Shown in pieces: positions 9,522 to 19,921 of a stretch of DNA of 64,000 nt. Numbering within the stretch: position 1 is the first letter of the stretch; every line of letters starts with the position of its first letter. Made by a program: the position numbers and the translations under genes. The DNA is from Gammaproteobacteria bacterium. GTDB taxonomy: Bacteria; Pseudomonadota; Gammaproteobacteria; GCA-002705445; GCA-002716945. The stretch covers positions 701,605-765,604 of the forward strand of contig PBCF01000002.1 of the NCBI GenBank assembly GCA_002716945.1, given 5' to 3'. The notes under the pieces were generated by a model. That model was given only the letters and a program-made list of their open reading frames with translations. It searched no databases and was not told the DNA's origin.

Positions 9522-10505
9522 AGAAGGGTTTGGTTGGACGTATAGAGAATTATCATATTCACCTTTTTTAAATTTCAAATTACCCAAATATGCTATCATT
9601 GCCCCATTATCAGTGCTGAATGATAGATTTGGAAAATGAATGAAAATATCATTATTTTTTTCATTATTAAATCTTTCTCTCAATCTTTTATTTGCACTAA
9701 CACCACCTGAGATAACAATATTTTTAATGCTATTTTCATTTGCAGCTCGTAATGTTTTTGTTATGAGTACATCTGAAATTGAGTTTTCAAATTCTAAAGA
9801 TATCTCAGAAATGACTTTATCATTTAACTGTAATTTTTTTATTTGATTAATAACATGTGTTTTCAATCCACTAAAACTAAAATTATAATCATTAGAATTA
9901 ATCATTGGTCTTGGAAATTTAAATGGAGTTTTCTCTATTTTAGACGAAAATTTTGAAATCTCTGGCCCACCAGGATAATTCAATCCTAAGTTTCTAGCTA
10001 CTTTATCAAATACCTCTCCCACTGAATCGTCTAATGTTTGACCTAGAATTTTATGTTGTAGTTTAGAATTTATTGAAGATAGTATTGTATGGCCTCCTGA
10101 TACCAATAAAGATAAAAATGGTGGTTTTAGTTTTTTTTCTGTGATCATAGGAGAAAAAATATGTGCCTCTAAATGATTAATTTCAATTGATTTGATATTT
10201 AAGGACCATGCTAATGTTTTAGCAAATGTTGCACCAGTTAATAGTGGTCCCATTAAACCTGGGCCGTTTGTATAAGCTATTAATTTAATATCTTTTAATG
10301 ATAACTGATTTTTAGATAATAATTCATTTAATAAAGGTATGAATTTTGAGACATGATCTCTGGATGCTAACTCAGGTACTACTCCTCCAAAATTAGCATG
10401 TATGTGTTTTTGCGAAGAAACTATGTGCTCCATCAAGCCCTTATCCTCGTCAAAAACCGCTAATCCTGTATCATCACATGATGATTCAATACCTAAAACA
10501 ACCAA
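9510..10505 (-). CDS. tsaD: tRNA N6-threonylcarbamoyladenosine transferase
   Basis: Catalytic subunit for the t6A37 modification of ANN-decoding tRNAs. Conserved blocks include VLGIESSCDDTG at the N terminus, the metal-binding NHLEAHIFS near residue 110, LVSGGHT near 135 and VISGGVSANKRLR near 270. The ORF track runs upstream to 10607, but those codons show no family similarity and would overlap rpsU. I place the start at the TTG at 10505, which has an excellent AAAGGAG six bases upstream and gives 331 aa, near the usual 337. Confidence 0.95.
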   Translation of the reverse strand: MVVLGIESSCDDTGLAVFDEDKGLMEHIVSSQKHIHANFGGVVPELASRDHVSKFIPLLNELLSKNQLSLKDIKLIAYTNGPGLMGPLLTGATFAKTLAWSLNIKSIEINHLEAHIFSPMITEKKLKPPFLSLLVSGGHTILSSINSKLQHKILGQTLDDSVGEVFDKVARNLGLNYPGGPEISKFSSKIEKTPFKFPRPMINSNDYNFSFSGLKTHVINQIKKLQLNDKVISEISLEFENSISDVLITKTLRAANENSIKNIVISGGVSANKRLRERFNNEKNNDIFIHFPNLSFSTDNGAMIAYLGNLKFKKGEYDNSLYVQPNPSLSL

Positions 10506-10592
10506 TTTAAACTCCTTTAATATGATAAATCTTATTGCTTTATTACAATAATCAAGTAATATTACGCCATCAACAATAATTTTATATTTTTT

Positions 10593-10817
10593 ATGCCAAG
10601 TGTACAAATAAGAGATAATGAACCTTTTGAAATCGCCTTAAGAAGATTCAAAAGAGGTTGCGAGAAAGCGGGAATATTAACAGAAACTCGTAGAAGAGAA
10701 TTTTATGAAAAACCTACAGCTATGAGAAAAAGAAAACTTGCAGCTGCAACAAAAAGACATAAACGCAAAGTTAGTATGTCCTCAATAAGTAGAAAACCGC
10801 CTTATAAAAAATTTTAA
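10593..10817 (+). CDS. rpsU: 30S ribosomal protein bS21
   Basis: Small basic ribosomal protein near the 16S 3' end that helps mRNA selection. The 74 aa sequence has the family blocks [16 protein letters not shown] and [14 protein letters not shown], plus a Lys/Arg-rich tail. It is followed after 8 bp by yqeY, as in many proteobacteria. The usual next partner, dnaG, lies 9 kb downstream here. It is transcribed divergently from tsaD, as in the classic tsaD/rpsU arrangement. Confidence 0.97.
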   Translation: MPSVQIRDNEPFEIALRRFKRGCEKAGILTETRRREFYEKPTAMRKRKLAAATKRHKRKVSMSSISRKPPYKKF

Positions 10818-10825
10818 TTTATTGA

Positions 10826-11281
10826 ATGCCTGAAAATTCTATAAAGATAAAAATCCAACAAGATCAAATCACTTTCATGAAAAGTGGAAAAAAAGAAGAA
10901 TCCAATATTTTACGATTTGCGTTGTCATTTATAAATAAAGAAGAAAAAGATAAAAATAAAATACTTAATAATCCAGAAATTATACAGGTTCTTAAAAAAG
11001 TAATTAAAAGAAATTCTGAAGCTTATGATCAATATATGAAAGCCAAGAGAGACGATTTAGCAAAAAAAGAAAAACAAGAAATGGATTTACTAAAGAATTA
11101 TTTACCTGTTGAAAAAAATCAAGAAGAAACTGCAGAAATCGTAAAAATATTAATAAAAGATTTAGATATATCCTCTATAAAAGATATGGGTAAAATTATG
11201 TCTTCTATCAAACAAAATTATGGAGATGAAATTAATATGTCTTTAGTAAGTAAAATTGTTAAAGAACATTTGGATTCCTGA
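10826..11281 (+). CDS. yqeY: GatB/YqeY domain protein
   Basis: A 151 aa helical protein of the YqeY family, homologous to the tail domain of the GatB amidotransferase subunit and presumed to interact with tRNA. No catalytic function is established. Features visible: a Lys/Glu-rich N-terminal half, AYDQYMKAKRDDLAKKEKQE in the middle (the conserved long helix) and the DMGKIMSSIKQ block near residue 125, which corresponds to the family MGKvM motif. It is likely co-transcribed with rpsU, with an 8 bp gap. Confidence 0.9.
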   Translation: MPENSIKIKIQQDQITFMKSGKKEESNILRFALSFINKEEKDKNKILNNPEIIQVLKKVIKRNSEAYDQYMKAKRDDLAKKEKQEMDLLKNYLPVEKNQEETAEIVKILIKDLDISSIKDMGKIMSSIKQNYGDEINMSLVSKIVKEHLDS

Positions 11282-11320
11282 TTCTATAAAATCAATAAAA
11301 ACATTATGAAAATCGTTACA

Positions 11321-12775
<1,455 letters not shown>

Positions 12776-13828
12776 ATGTCGCCCTCAATTAACCATTTAA
12801 TTTTAAATGCAATCCAAAAAAAACCTATAAATAGGACCCCAATTTGGATAATGAGACAGGCCGGTAGATATTTACCTGAATATAATAAAATTAAAGATAA
12901 AGCTGGCGGTTTTATTAATTTATTAAGAAATCCAGATTTAGCGTGTGAAGTTACACTACAACCATTGAAAAGATTTAACTTAGATGCGGCAATAATATTC
13001 TCCGATATATTAGTTGTAGCAGAGTTATTAAATTTAGAATTCGAATTTATAGAAAAAAAAGGACCTGTATTTTTTAATACAATTACAACTAAAAAAGATC
13101 TTGGAATAGTTCCAAATAAATTTGATATCTCAAAACTTAATTATGTGTTTGAAGCTATTAAATTGGTCAAAAATGAATTAAATAATAGCAAACCTTTAAT
13201 TGGTTTTATTGGTAGCCCATGGACAGTTGCTACATATGTGGTAGAGGGTAATTCAACAAAAAAATTTAATAAAATAAATAAATTAGTTGATGAAGAGAAT
13301 CCAATAATTGATGATATTCTATCATTAATAACCAATGCAAGTATCGAATATGTACAAAAACAAATAGATGCGGGAATAGATATTATTATGATATTTGATA
13401 CATGGAGTAATTTATTAACTAAAAATAATTATCAAAGATATTCTTTGAGTTATATTAATAAAATTAATGAAGTAATAAGAAAAACCAAAACACCTATAAT
13501 ATATTATTCTCGCAATACATATGAAAATTTGAATTTATTGAAACATTTAGATGTAGATGTTGTAGGGATAAATTCAGATGTAGATATTAAGATTGTTAAA
13601 AAAAACATAGGAGAAAGATTTGCTTTGCAAGGGAATTTGGATGTTAAAATTTTAAAAGAAGATAATAATACTATAAAAAATGAAGTTAAAAAAATTTTAA
13701 ATAACTATGGAATTGAATCTGGCCATATATTTAACTTAGGTACAGGAATAACTCCAGATATCAAACCTGAAAAAGTTGCATTGCTGGTGGATTTTATACA
13801 AAATATCAGTCCAGAATATCACTTGTAG
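12776..13828 (+). CDS. hemE: Uroporphyrinogen decarboxylase
   Basis: Cytosolic enzyme removing four acetate carboxyls from uroporphyrinogen III in heme synthesis. Family blocks are present: PIWIMRQAGRYLPEY near residue 21 (substrate-binding Arg) and GFIGSPWTVATY near 143. A TGAATG junction joins it to gltD. At 350 aa it has full length. With hemH in this window and ctaA/ctaB it covers part of the route to heme A. Confidence 0.97.
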   Translation: MSPSINHLILNAIQKKPINRTPIWIMRQAGRYLPEYNKIKDKAGGFINLLRNPDLACEVTLQPLKRFNLDAAIIFSDILVVAELLNLEFEFIEKKGPVFFNTITTKKDLGIVPNKFDISKLNYVFEAIKLVKNELNNSKPLIGFIGSPWTVATYVVEGNSTKKFNKINKLVDEENPIIDDILSLITNASIEYVQKQIDAGIDIIMIFDTWSNLLTKNNYQRYSLSYINKINEVIRKTKTPIIYYSRNTYENLNLLKHLDVDVVGINSDVDIKIVKKNIGERFALQGNLDVKILKEDNNTIKNEVKKILNNYGIESGHIFNLGTGITPDIKPEKVALLVDFIQNISPEYHL

Positions 13829-13837
13829 TACAAAAAA

Positions 13838-14350
13838 ATGAAAACTAATATTATTTATATTATTGGGTTAATGGGGTCGGGTAAGACATCTATCGGTAAA
13901 TTACTTGCTAAAAAAACACATAAAAAATTTTTTGATATAGATCAAATTATCATAGGAAATGAAAAGATGTCTATTAGTGAAATTTTTTCAAAGAAAAGTG
14001 AAAAATATTTTCGTGATATTGAACATTCAGCTTTAGATAAAATAAAAGACAATCAGAATTGCGTCATATCAACTGGCGGTGGCATAATACTCAGACAAGA
14101 TAATATAAAAATTATGAAAGAAACTGGATATATAGTATTCTTAGACGTAAATACTAAAGTTCAACTACAAAGAGTAAGAAATAAAAAAAATAGACCTTTA
14201 ATTAACAATAATAATATCGAAGAATCTTTACAAAAATTAAGAGATCAACGATTTAAGATATATGAAGATATTGCTAATATTATCATCGATAGTTCAAAAA
14301 ATGAAAAAATGAACATTGTTTCAGAATTAATAAAAAAATTACAATTATGA
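13838..14350 (+). CDS. aroK: Shikimate kinase
   Basis: Phosphorylates shikimate with ATP on the way to chorismate. It shows Walker A GLMGSGKTSIGK at the N terminus, the shikimate-binding Asp in FDIDQII, FRDIEHSAL with the conserved Arg and Glu, the Walker B-like STGGGIIL, and the lid Arg in KKNRPLI. The length is 170 aa. It overlaps aroB by 4 bp, the common aroKB arrangement. Confidence 0.96.
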   Translation: MKTNIIYIIGLMGSGKTSIGKLLAKKTHKKFFDIDQIIIGNEKMSISEIFSKKSEKYFRDIEHSALDKIKDNQNCVISTGGGIILRQDNIKIMKETGYIVFLDVNTKVQLQRVRNKKNRPLINNNNIEESLQKLRDQRFKIYEDIANIIIDSSKNEKMNIVSELIKKLQL

Positions 14351-15423
14351 ATAGGTTAAGTCTTAAAACTGAAAATCAAAAAGTTACAATATTAACTGGT
14401 AATAAGATTTTAAATAAAATTAATTTTAAAAATTTTATTAATGGTAATGATATTTGTATATTAAGTAATAGTAAGATAGCAAAATTATACTTGCAGCAAT
14501 TAAAGAAAAAATTAAATAATTTTAAAATAAATACATTCTTAATTCCAGACGGCGAAAAATATAAAAGTGTAAATATTCTAAATAAAATACATGATCATTT
14601 AATAAAAAACAAATTTGATAGACACTTAACAATAATAGCTTTGGGTGGTGGTGTTATTGGAGATTTAGCAGGATTGGCTGCAGATACTTTTTTGAGAGGT
14701 GTTAATTTAATCCATATACCAACAACTTTACTCGCACAAGTTGATTCTTCGATAGGTGGCAAAACCGGAGTTAATCATAGATTAGGAAAAAACTTAATAG
14801 GTACTTTCAAACACCCATCAGCAATTATTATAGATATTAATTTTCTTAAAACACTTCCAGATAAACAATTCAAATCGGGGCTGGCAGAAGTAATTAAATA
14901 TGGAGCTATATCTAATAGATCTTTTTTGAATTGGGTTAATAAAAATTCTAATAAAATTTTAAATCAAAATACAGATTCATTGCTGAAAATAATAAATTTC
15001 TCTATAAAAGCTAAAATTAAAATTGTTGAATTAGATGAAAGAGAATCAGGCGTTAGAGCTTATTTGAACTTTGGCCATACTTTTGGACATGCAATTGAAT
15101 CGGCCAAAAACTATAAAGGAATACTTCATGGTGAAGCTATAAGTTTGGGCATGATATTGGCTGCTGCTATATCTATGGAAAAAACCAATTTGAGTCTCGA
15201 AGATTTCAATTTAATAGAAGAAACAATAAGAAAAATAAAATTACCTACTAATCTTCCAAAAAACTTATCAAAATCAAAGATAATTAAATATTTACAATAC
15301 GATAAAAAAAAGAAGTTAGGTAGAAACAATTTTATATTACTTAAATCAGTTGGATCTTGTTGTGTTTCCAATACTATTACCACAAAGTATCTAATAGATA
15401 TCCTTGATAGCTTTCGGAACTAA
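14347..15423 (+). CDS. aroB: 3-dehydroquinate synthase
   Basis: NAD- and metal-dependent enzyme converting DAHP to dehydroquinate, the first ring of the shikimate pathway. The NAD-binding GGGVIGDLAG near residue 99, the IPTTLLAQVDSSIGGKTGVN block near 120, and metal ligands in LAEVIKYG, NFGHTFGHAIE and LHGEAIS are all intact. Length is 358 aa. It follows aroK with a 4 bp overlap, and gltB starts 26 bp after it. Confidence 0.97.
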   Translation: MNRLSLKTENQKVTILTGNKILNKINFKNFINGNDICILSNSKIAKLYLQQLKKKLNNFKINTFLIPDGEKYKSVNILNKIHDHLIKNKFDRHLTIIALGGGVIGDLAGLAADTFLRGVNLIHIPTTLLAQVDSSIGGKTGVNHRLGKNLIGTFKHPSAIIIDINFLKTLPDKQFKSGLAEVIKYGAISNRSFLNWVNKNSNKILNQNTDSLLKIINFSIKAKIKIVELDERESGVRAYLNFGHTFGHAIESAKNYKGILHGEAISLGMILAAAISMEKTNLSLEDFNLIEETIRKIKLPTNLPKNLSKSKIIKYLQYDKKKKLGRNNFILLKSVGSCCVSNTITTKYLIDILDSFRN

Positions 15424-15439
15424 TATCTTATAAAATATG

Positions 15440-15456
15440 CTAACATTATATGTTAG
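15440..15456. repeat. Perfect inverted repeat at the gltB start
   Basis: CTAACAT-TAT-ATGTTAG, two 7 bp arms around 3 bases, lies across the first possible gltB ATG (15450) and just after a TATAAAAT string. It may be an operator or a small hairpin that influences which of the two in-frame gltB ATGs (15450 or 15462) is used. Chance occurrence in AT-rich DNA cannot be excluded. Confidence 0.4.
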
Positions 15457-18400
15457 GTTCTATGAGAAAAAACACAAAAGAAAATTTGGGCTTATATTCT
15501 CCATATCACGAAAAAGATAGTTGTGGTTTTGGTTTAATTGCTCAAATGGATAACAAACCATCCCACTGGGTTGTAGAAACAAGCATAAAAGCTCTACAGA
15601 GACTTACACATAGAGGTGCTATATCTGATGATGGAAAAACTAGTGATGGTTGCGGGCTTTTAATAAAAAAACCAGATGCTTTTTTCAAAAAAATTGCAAT
15701 ATCCATGAATATACAGTTAAAAAACAATTATGCTTTTGGCTCCGTTTTTTTAAGTAAAGATAAAAAAATACAAAAAAAAATTAAAGAAACAATGAGGTTT
15801 CAATTAAGGAAACTCGGTCTTAATGTAGAAAACTGGAGAGTAGTGCCTATTAATAAAAAAGTATGCAGTAAAGATACTTTAAAAAATATGCCGGATATTC
15901 AACAAATTATTGTTACAGCATCTGACGATATTATAGAATCTGAGTTCGAAAAAAAGTTATATGTGGCAAGAATTGAATGTGAGAAAATTTTATCTAATGA
16001 ACAATCATTTTATATTGCAAGCTTATCTTCCAAAGTAATATCATATAAAGGCTTAATTATATCTAATAACATTAAAGAGTTTTTTTTGGATTTAAAAGAT
16101 CCTGATATGGAATCATCACTTGTTGTTTTTCACCAAAGATTTTCTACTAATACATTACCACAATGGAAATTAGCTCAACCATTCCGTTTTCTAGCTCATA
16201 ATGGTGAAATAAATACTATCCAAGGTAATAGACATTGGTATCTTGCAAGAAGATCAAAATTTAATATAGAATCATTACCAGAACTTAATAAACTACATCC
16301 TCTAATATCAGTTACAGATTCTGATTCATGTACTTTAGATAATATGTTGGAATTATTATTAGCTGGAGACATGGGAATATTTAGAGCTATGAGAACGCTT
16401 ATGCCACCAGCATGGCAAAATAACTCATTGATAGATTCAGATTTAAAAGCTTGTTATGAATATCATTCAATGCATATGGAACCATGGGATGGCCCAGCTG
16501 GTATAGTGTTGACGGATGGAAGATACGCCGCTTGTGCATTAGATAGAAATGGATTAAGACCAGCAAGATATATTATTACAGCAGACAGACATATAACTTT
16601 AGCCTCAGAAATAGGTGTATATGATTATGATGAGCAAGATATTATCGAAAAAGGAAGGTTAGCACCAGGAGAAATGCTAGCTGTTGATACAAAAAATGGT
16701 GAAATTTTACTAACTGAACAAATTGACAAAATATTAAAAGAAAGACATCCATATCAAGAATGGTTGAAAAAAAATTCCGTTCATACGGAAAAATTTGAAT
16801 CAAAAAATGAAAGTTCTCTAGGTTATTCAGAAGAAAAATTAATGACATATAAAAAACTATTCGGCATTACTTTTGAAGAAGAAAAAGAAATAATTATGCC
16901 ATTGGCAGAAATTGGACAAGAGGCTACTGGTTCAATGGGTGATGATACACCAATGCCCGTTATGTCCGGACATAATAGATCAATGTACGATTACTTTAGA
17001 CAACAATTTGCACAAGTCACAAACCCTCCAATTGATTCTCTTAGAGAAGCTAGTGTTATGTCCTTAGAAGTATGTTTTGGTAAAGAAAGAAATCTATTTG
17101 AAGAATCATCTAAACATGCGGATAGATTGATTATAGATAGTCCAATATTAGATAGACAAACATTTCAAAATATCTTAGATAAAAAATATAAAAATTACTC
17201 CAGTGATATTATTAACCTTAATTATGATGACAGTATAGATTTAGAAGAAGCTATAAATACCATTTGTGATAGGGTTGTAAGAAGTGTAAAAAAAGGCAAT
17301 ATAATAATTGTGTTGTCTGATATTAAAATAACTAAAAATCAATTACCAATACCTGCGCCTATGGCTGTAGGTGCTGTCCACCATAAATTAATTGATGTTG
17401 GACTTAGATGTAACTGTAATCTCATCATAGAAACTGCATCATCTAGAAATCCACATGAATTTGCTGTTTTACTAGGTTTTGGAGCAACTGCCATTTATCC
17501 ATATCTTGCTTATGAAGTACTTAATGACATGGTTATGAGAAAAAAAATAACAGTAAATACTTATACTGAAGCAATACAAAATTATAAAAAAGGAATAAAT
17601 AAAGGATTACTTAAAATCATGTCAAAAATGGGTATTTCATGTATATCTAGTTATAGAGGTGCACAATTATTTGAAATTGTTGGATTGTATGAAGAAGTAA
17701 TAAATTTATGTTTTAAAAATTGCATAAGTAAAATTTCTGGTTCAGATTTCAAAGATATTGAGCATGATCTTATTAAAAATCGTGATAACGCCTGGGATTT
17801 AAATGTGCATCCCGAAACGGGTGGTCATTTAAAATATGTCCATGGAGGAGAATTTCATGACTATAACCCCGATGTTGTTAAATCATTACAAGATTGTACG
17901 GCATCAGGTAGATATGAAGATTATAAAAAATTCTCAGATTTAGTTAATTCAAGAAATCCTAGCTTTATTCGTGATTTACTAAGGATTAAGAAAGCAAAAA
18001 AACCTTTACCTCTGAGTAAAGTTGAATCAATACAAAAAATTTATAAGAGATTTGACACAGCAGGAATGTCTTTAGGAGCATTATCTCCTGAAGCTCATGA
18101 ATCATTAGCAATAGCGATGAATAAATTAGGAGGTAGATCAAATTCAGGAGAAGGGGGTGAAGATGAAAAAAGATTTAACTCTAATAGAGTTTCAAAAATA
18201 AAACAAGTTGCATCTGGTAGATTTGGAGTTACACCACATTATCTGGTTAATGCAGAAGTTATACAAATAAAAATTGCGCAAGGTGCAAAACCAGGTGAAG
18301 GTGGTCAATTACCTGGGCATAAAGTGGACAGTATGATTGCGAAATTAAGATTCTCTGTACCTGGTGTAACTTTAATTTCACCACCACCTCACCACGATAT

Positions 18401-19919
18401 ATATTCGATTGAAGACTTGGCGCAACTAATATTTGATTTAAAACAAGTTAATAATAAAGCATTAATCTCGGTTAAATTAGTTTCACAAAGTGGTGTGGGT
18501 ACTATAGCTGCAGGCGTTGCTAAAGCATATGCAGATTTGATAACAATATCAGGATATGATGGAGGTACTGGTGCTAGCCCATTAACATCTGTAAAATATG
18601 CAGGCACTCCATGGGAACTTGGATTAAGTGAAACGCATCAAACTCTCGTGTTAAATAATCTTAGACATAAAGTAAGAATACAGACAGATGGTGGATTAAA
18701 AACAGGATTAGATGTTGTTAAGGGCGCAATTCTTGGTGCTGAAAGTTTTGGATTTGGAACATCAGTAATGATTTCTTTAGGTTGTAAATATTTGAGAATA
18801 TGTCATTTAAATAATTGCGCTACAGGTGTAGCGACACAAAATAAAATACTAAGAATGAAACATTTTACAGGTTCTCCTGAGAGAGTTGTTAATTACTTCA
18901 AATTCGTAGCACAAGAAGTAAGGGAAATACTTGCTTTATTAGGATACCAGTCTTTAGACGAAATCATTGGCAGAACTGATTTATTGAAATCAATAAATGG
19001 CATTACTAATAAACAACAAAAAATTAATTTAGACAAATTATTACTTAAAATTAATACAAAAGAAAAACCATATTGTACAAAAAAATCTAATGATCCATTT
19101 GATAAGGCAGTATTAGCAAAAAAAATGTTGTCAGATGTCTATCCATATATAACTAAAAGAAAATCAAAATCTTTTAAATATTCTATAAAAAATTTTAACA
19201 GAAGTATTGGCGCTAATATCTCTGGTGAAATTGCTAAACTTTATGGAAATAAAGGCCTATTAAAATCACCTATTAATATATTTTTAACAGGGACAGCAGG
19301 GCAAAGTCTAGGTGCTTGGAATGCAGGAGGATTAAATATTACATTAACTGGTGATGCTAATGATTATGTAGGAAAAGGAATGGCTGGAGGCAGAATCATA
19401 CTTAAATCACATAAATTACTAAAAGAAAAGGCACATAAAATGATTATCATGGGGAATACATGTCTCTATGGTGCTACTGGAGGCAAACTTTTTGCTGAAG
19501 GTAATGCAGGAGAAAGATTTGCAGTAAGAAATTCTGGGTGCAAAGCAGTTGTCGAAGGCGTAGGTGATCATGCTTGTGAATATATGACCGGTGGTTCTGT
19601 AGTCATTCTTGGTCAAACTGGAAATAACTTCGGCGCAGGTATGACTGGTGGACTAGCATTTGTTTATGATTCAAAAAATCAATTTAATAAAAAATATAAT
19701 ACTGAATCAATCGAAGTTCTAAAAATAACAAATAATAATTTTTTAAGTCATCAAAAATATTTGCTAAATGTTTTACAAGAACATTATAAAGAAACGAACA
19801 GTTTAGTGGCTCAGGAAATAATTCAAAATTTCAATGAATTAAAAAATAAATTCTTACTTATTAAACCAAAAGATTCTGATTACAAGCAATTGCTTGATAT
19901 TCTAATAAAAGTAGCATAA
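15450..19919 (+). CDS. gltB: Glutamate synthase (NADPH) large subunit
   Basis: Hydrolyses glutamine and transfers ammonia to 2-oxoglutarate. The N-terminal Ntn-hydrolase glutaminase begins at the Cys of DSCGFGLIAQ (a short propeptide precedes it), so cleavage should expose that Cys. The central FMN barrel includes GYDGGTGASPL, and the 3Fe-4S cysteines are in CKYLRICHLNNCATG near residue 1115. A C-terminal GxGxG beta-helix follows. The 1489 aa length is normal. A second in-frame ATG at 15462 is an alternative start. It is separated from gltD by three genes. dnaG follows after 2 bp. Confidence 0.97.
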   Translation: MLGSMRKNTKENLGLYSPYHEKDSCGFGLIAQMDNKPSHWVVETSIKALQRLTHRGAISDDGKTSDGCGLLIKKPDAFFKKIAISMNIQLKNNYAFGSVFLSKDKKIQKKIKETMRFQLRKLGLNVENWRVVPINKKVCSKDTLKNMPDIQQIIVTASDDIIESEFEKKLYVARIECEKILSNEQSFYIASLSSKVISYKGLIISNNIKEFFLDLKDPDMESSLVVFHQRFSTNTLPQWKLAQPFRFLAHNGEINTIQGNRHWYLARRSKFNIESLPELNKLHPLISVTDSDSCTLDNMLELLLAGDMGIFRAMRTLMPPAWQNNSLIDSDLKACYEYHSMHMEPWDGPAGIVLTDGRYAACALDRNGLRPARYIITADRHITLASEIGVYDYDEQDIIEKGRLAPGEMLAVDTKNGEILLTEQIDKILKERHPYQEWLKKNSVHTEKFESKNESSLGYSEEKLMTYKKLFGITFEEEKEIIMPLAEIGQEATGSMGDDTPMPVMSGHNRSMYDYFRQQFAQVTNPPIDSLREASVMSLEVCFGKERNLFEESSKHADRLIIDSPILDRQTFQNILDKKYKNYSSDIINLNYDDSIDLEEAINTICDRVVRSVKKGNIIIVLSDIKITKNQLPIPAPMAVGAVHHKLIDVGLRCNCNLIIETASSRNPHEFAVLLGFGATAIYPYLAYEVLNDMVMRKKITVNTYTEAIQNYKKGINKGLLKIMSKMGISCISSYRGAQLFEIVGLYEEVINLCFKNCISKISGSDFKDIEHDLIKNRDNAWDLNVHPETGGHLKYVHGGEFHDYNPDVVKSLQDCTASGRYEDYKKFSDLVNSRNPSFIRDLLRIKKAKKPLPLSKVESIQKIYKRFDTAGMSLGALSPEAHESLAIAMNKLGGRSNSGEGGEDEKRFNSNRVSKIKQVASGRFGVTPHYLVNAEVIQIKIAQGAKPGEGGQLPGHKVDSMIAKLRFSVPGVTLISPPPHHDIYSIEDLAQLIFDLKQVNNKALISVKLVSQSGVGTIAAGVAKAYADLITISGYDGGTGASPLTSVKYAGTPWELGLSETHQTLVLNNLRHKVRIQTDGGLKTGLDVVKGAILGAESFGFGTSVMISLGCKYLRICHLNNCATGVATQNKILRMKHFTGSPERVVNYFKFVAQEVREILALLGYQSLDEIIGRTDLLKSINGITNKQQKINLDKLLLKINTKEKPYCTKKSNDPFDKAVLAKKMLSDVYPYITKRKSKSFKYSIKNFNRSIGANISGEIAKLYGNKGLLKSPINIFLTGTAGQSLGAWNAGGLNITLTGDANDYVGKGMAGGRIILKSHKLLKEKAHKMIIMGNTCLYGATGGKLFAEGNAGERFAVRNSGCKAVVEGVGDHACEYMTGGSVVILGQTGNNFGAGMTGGLAFVYDSKNQFNKKYNTESIEVLKITNNNFLSHQKYLLNVLQEHYKETNSLVAQEIIQNFNELKNKFLLIKPKDSDYKQLLDILIKVA

Positions 19920-19921
19920 TA

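Noticed and set aside
15750-15790. Long A-runs in gltB as possible phase-variation or slippage sites
   Set aside because: The frame is intact and such runs occur all over this AT-rich window; no contingency-gene context.
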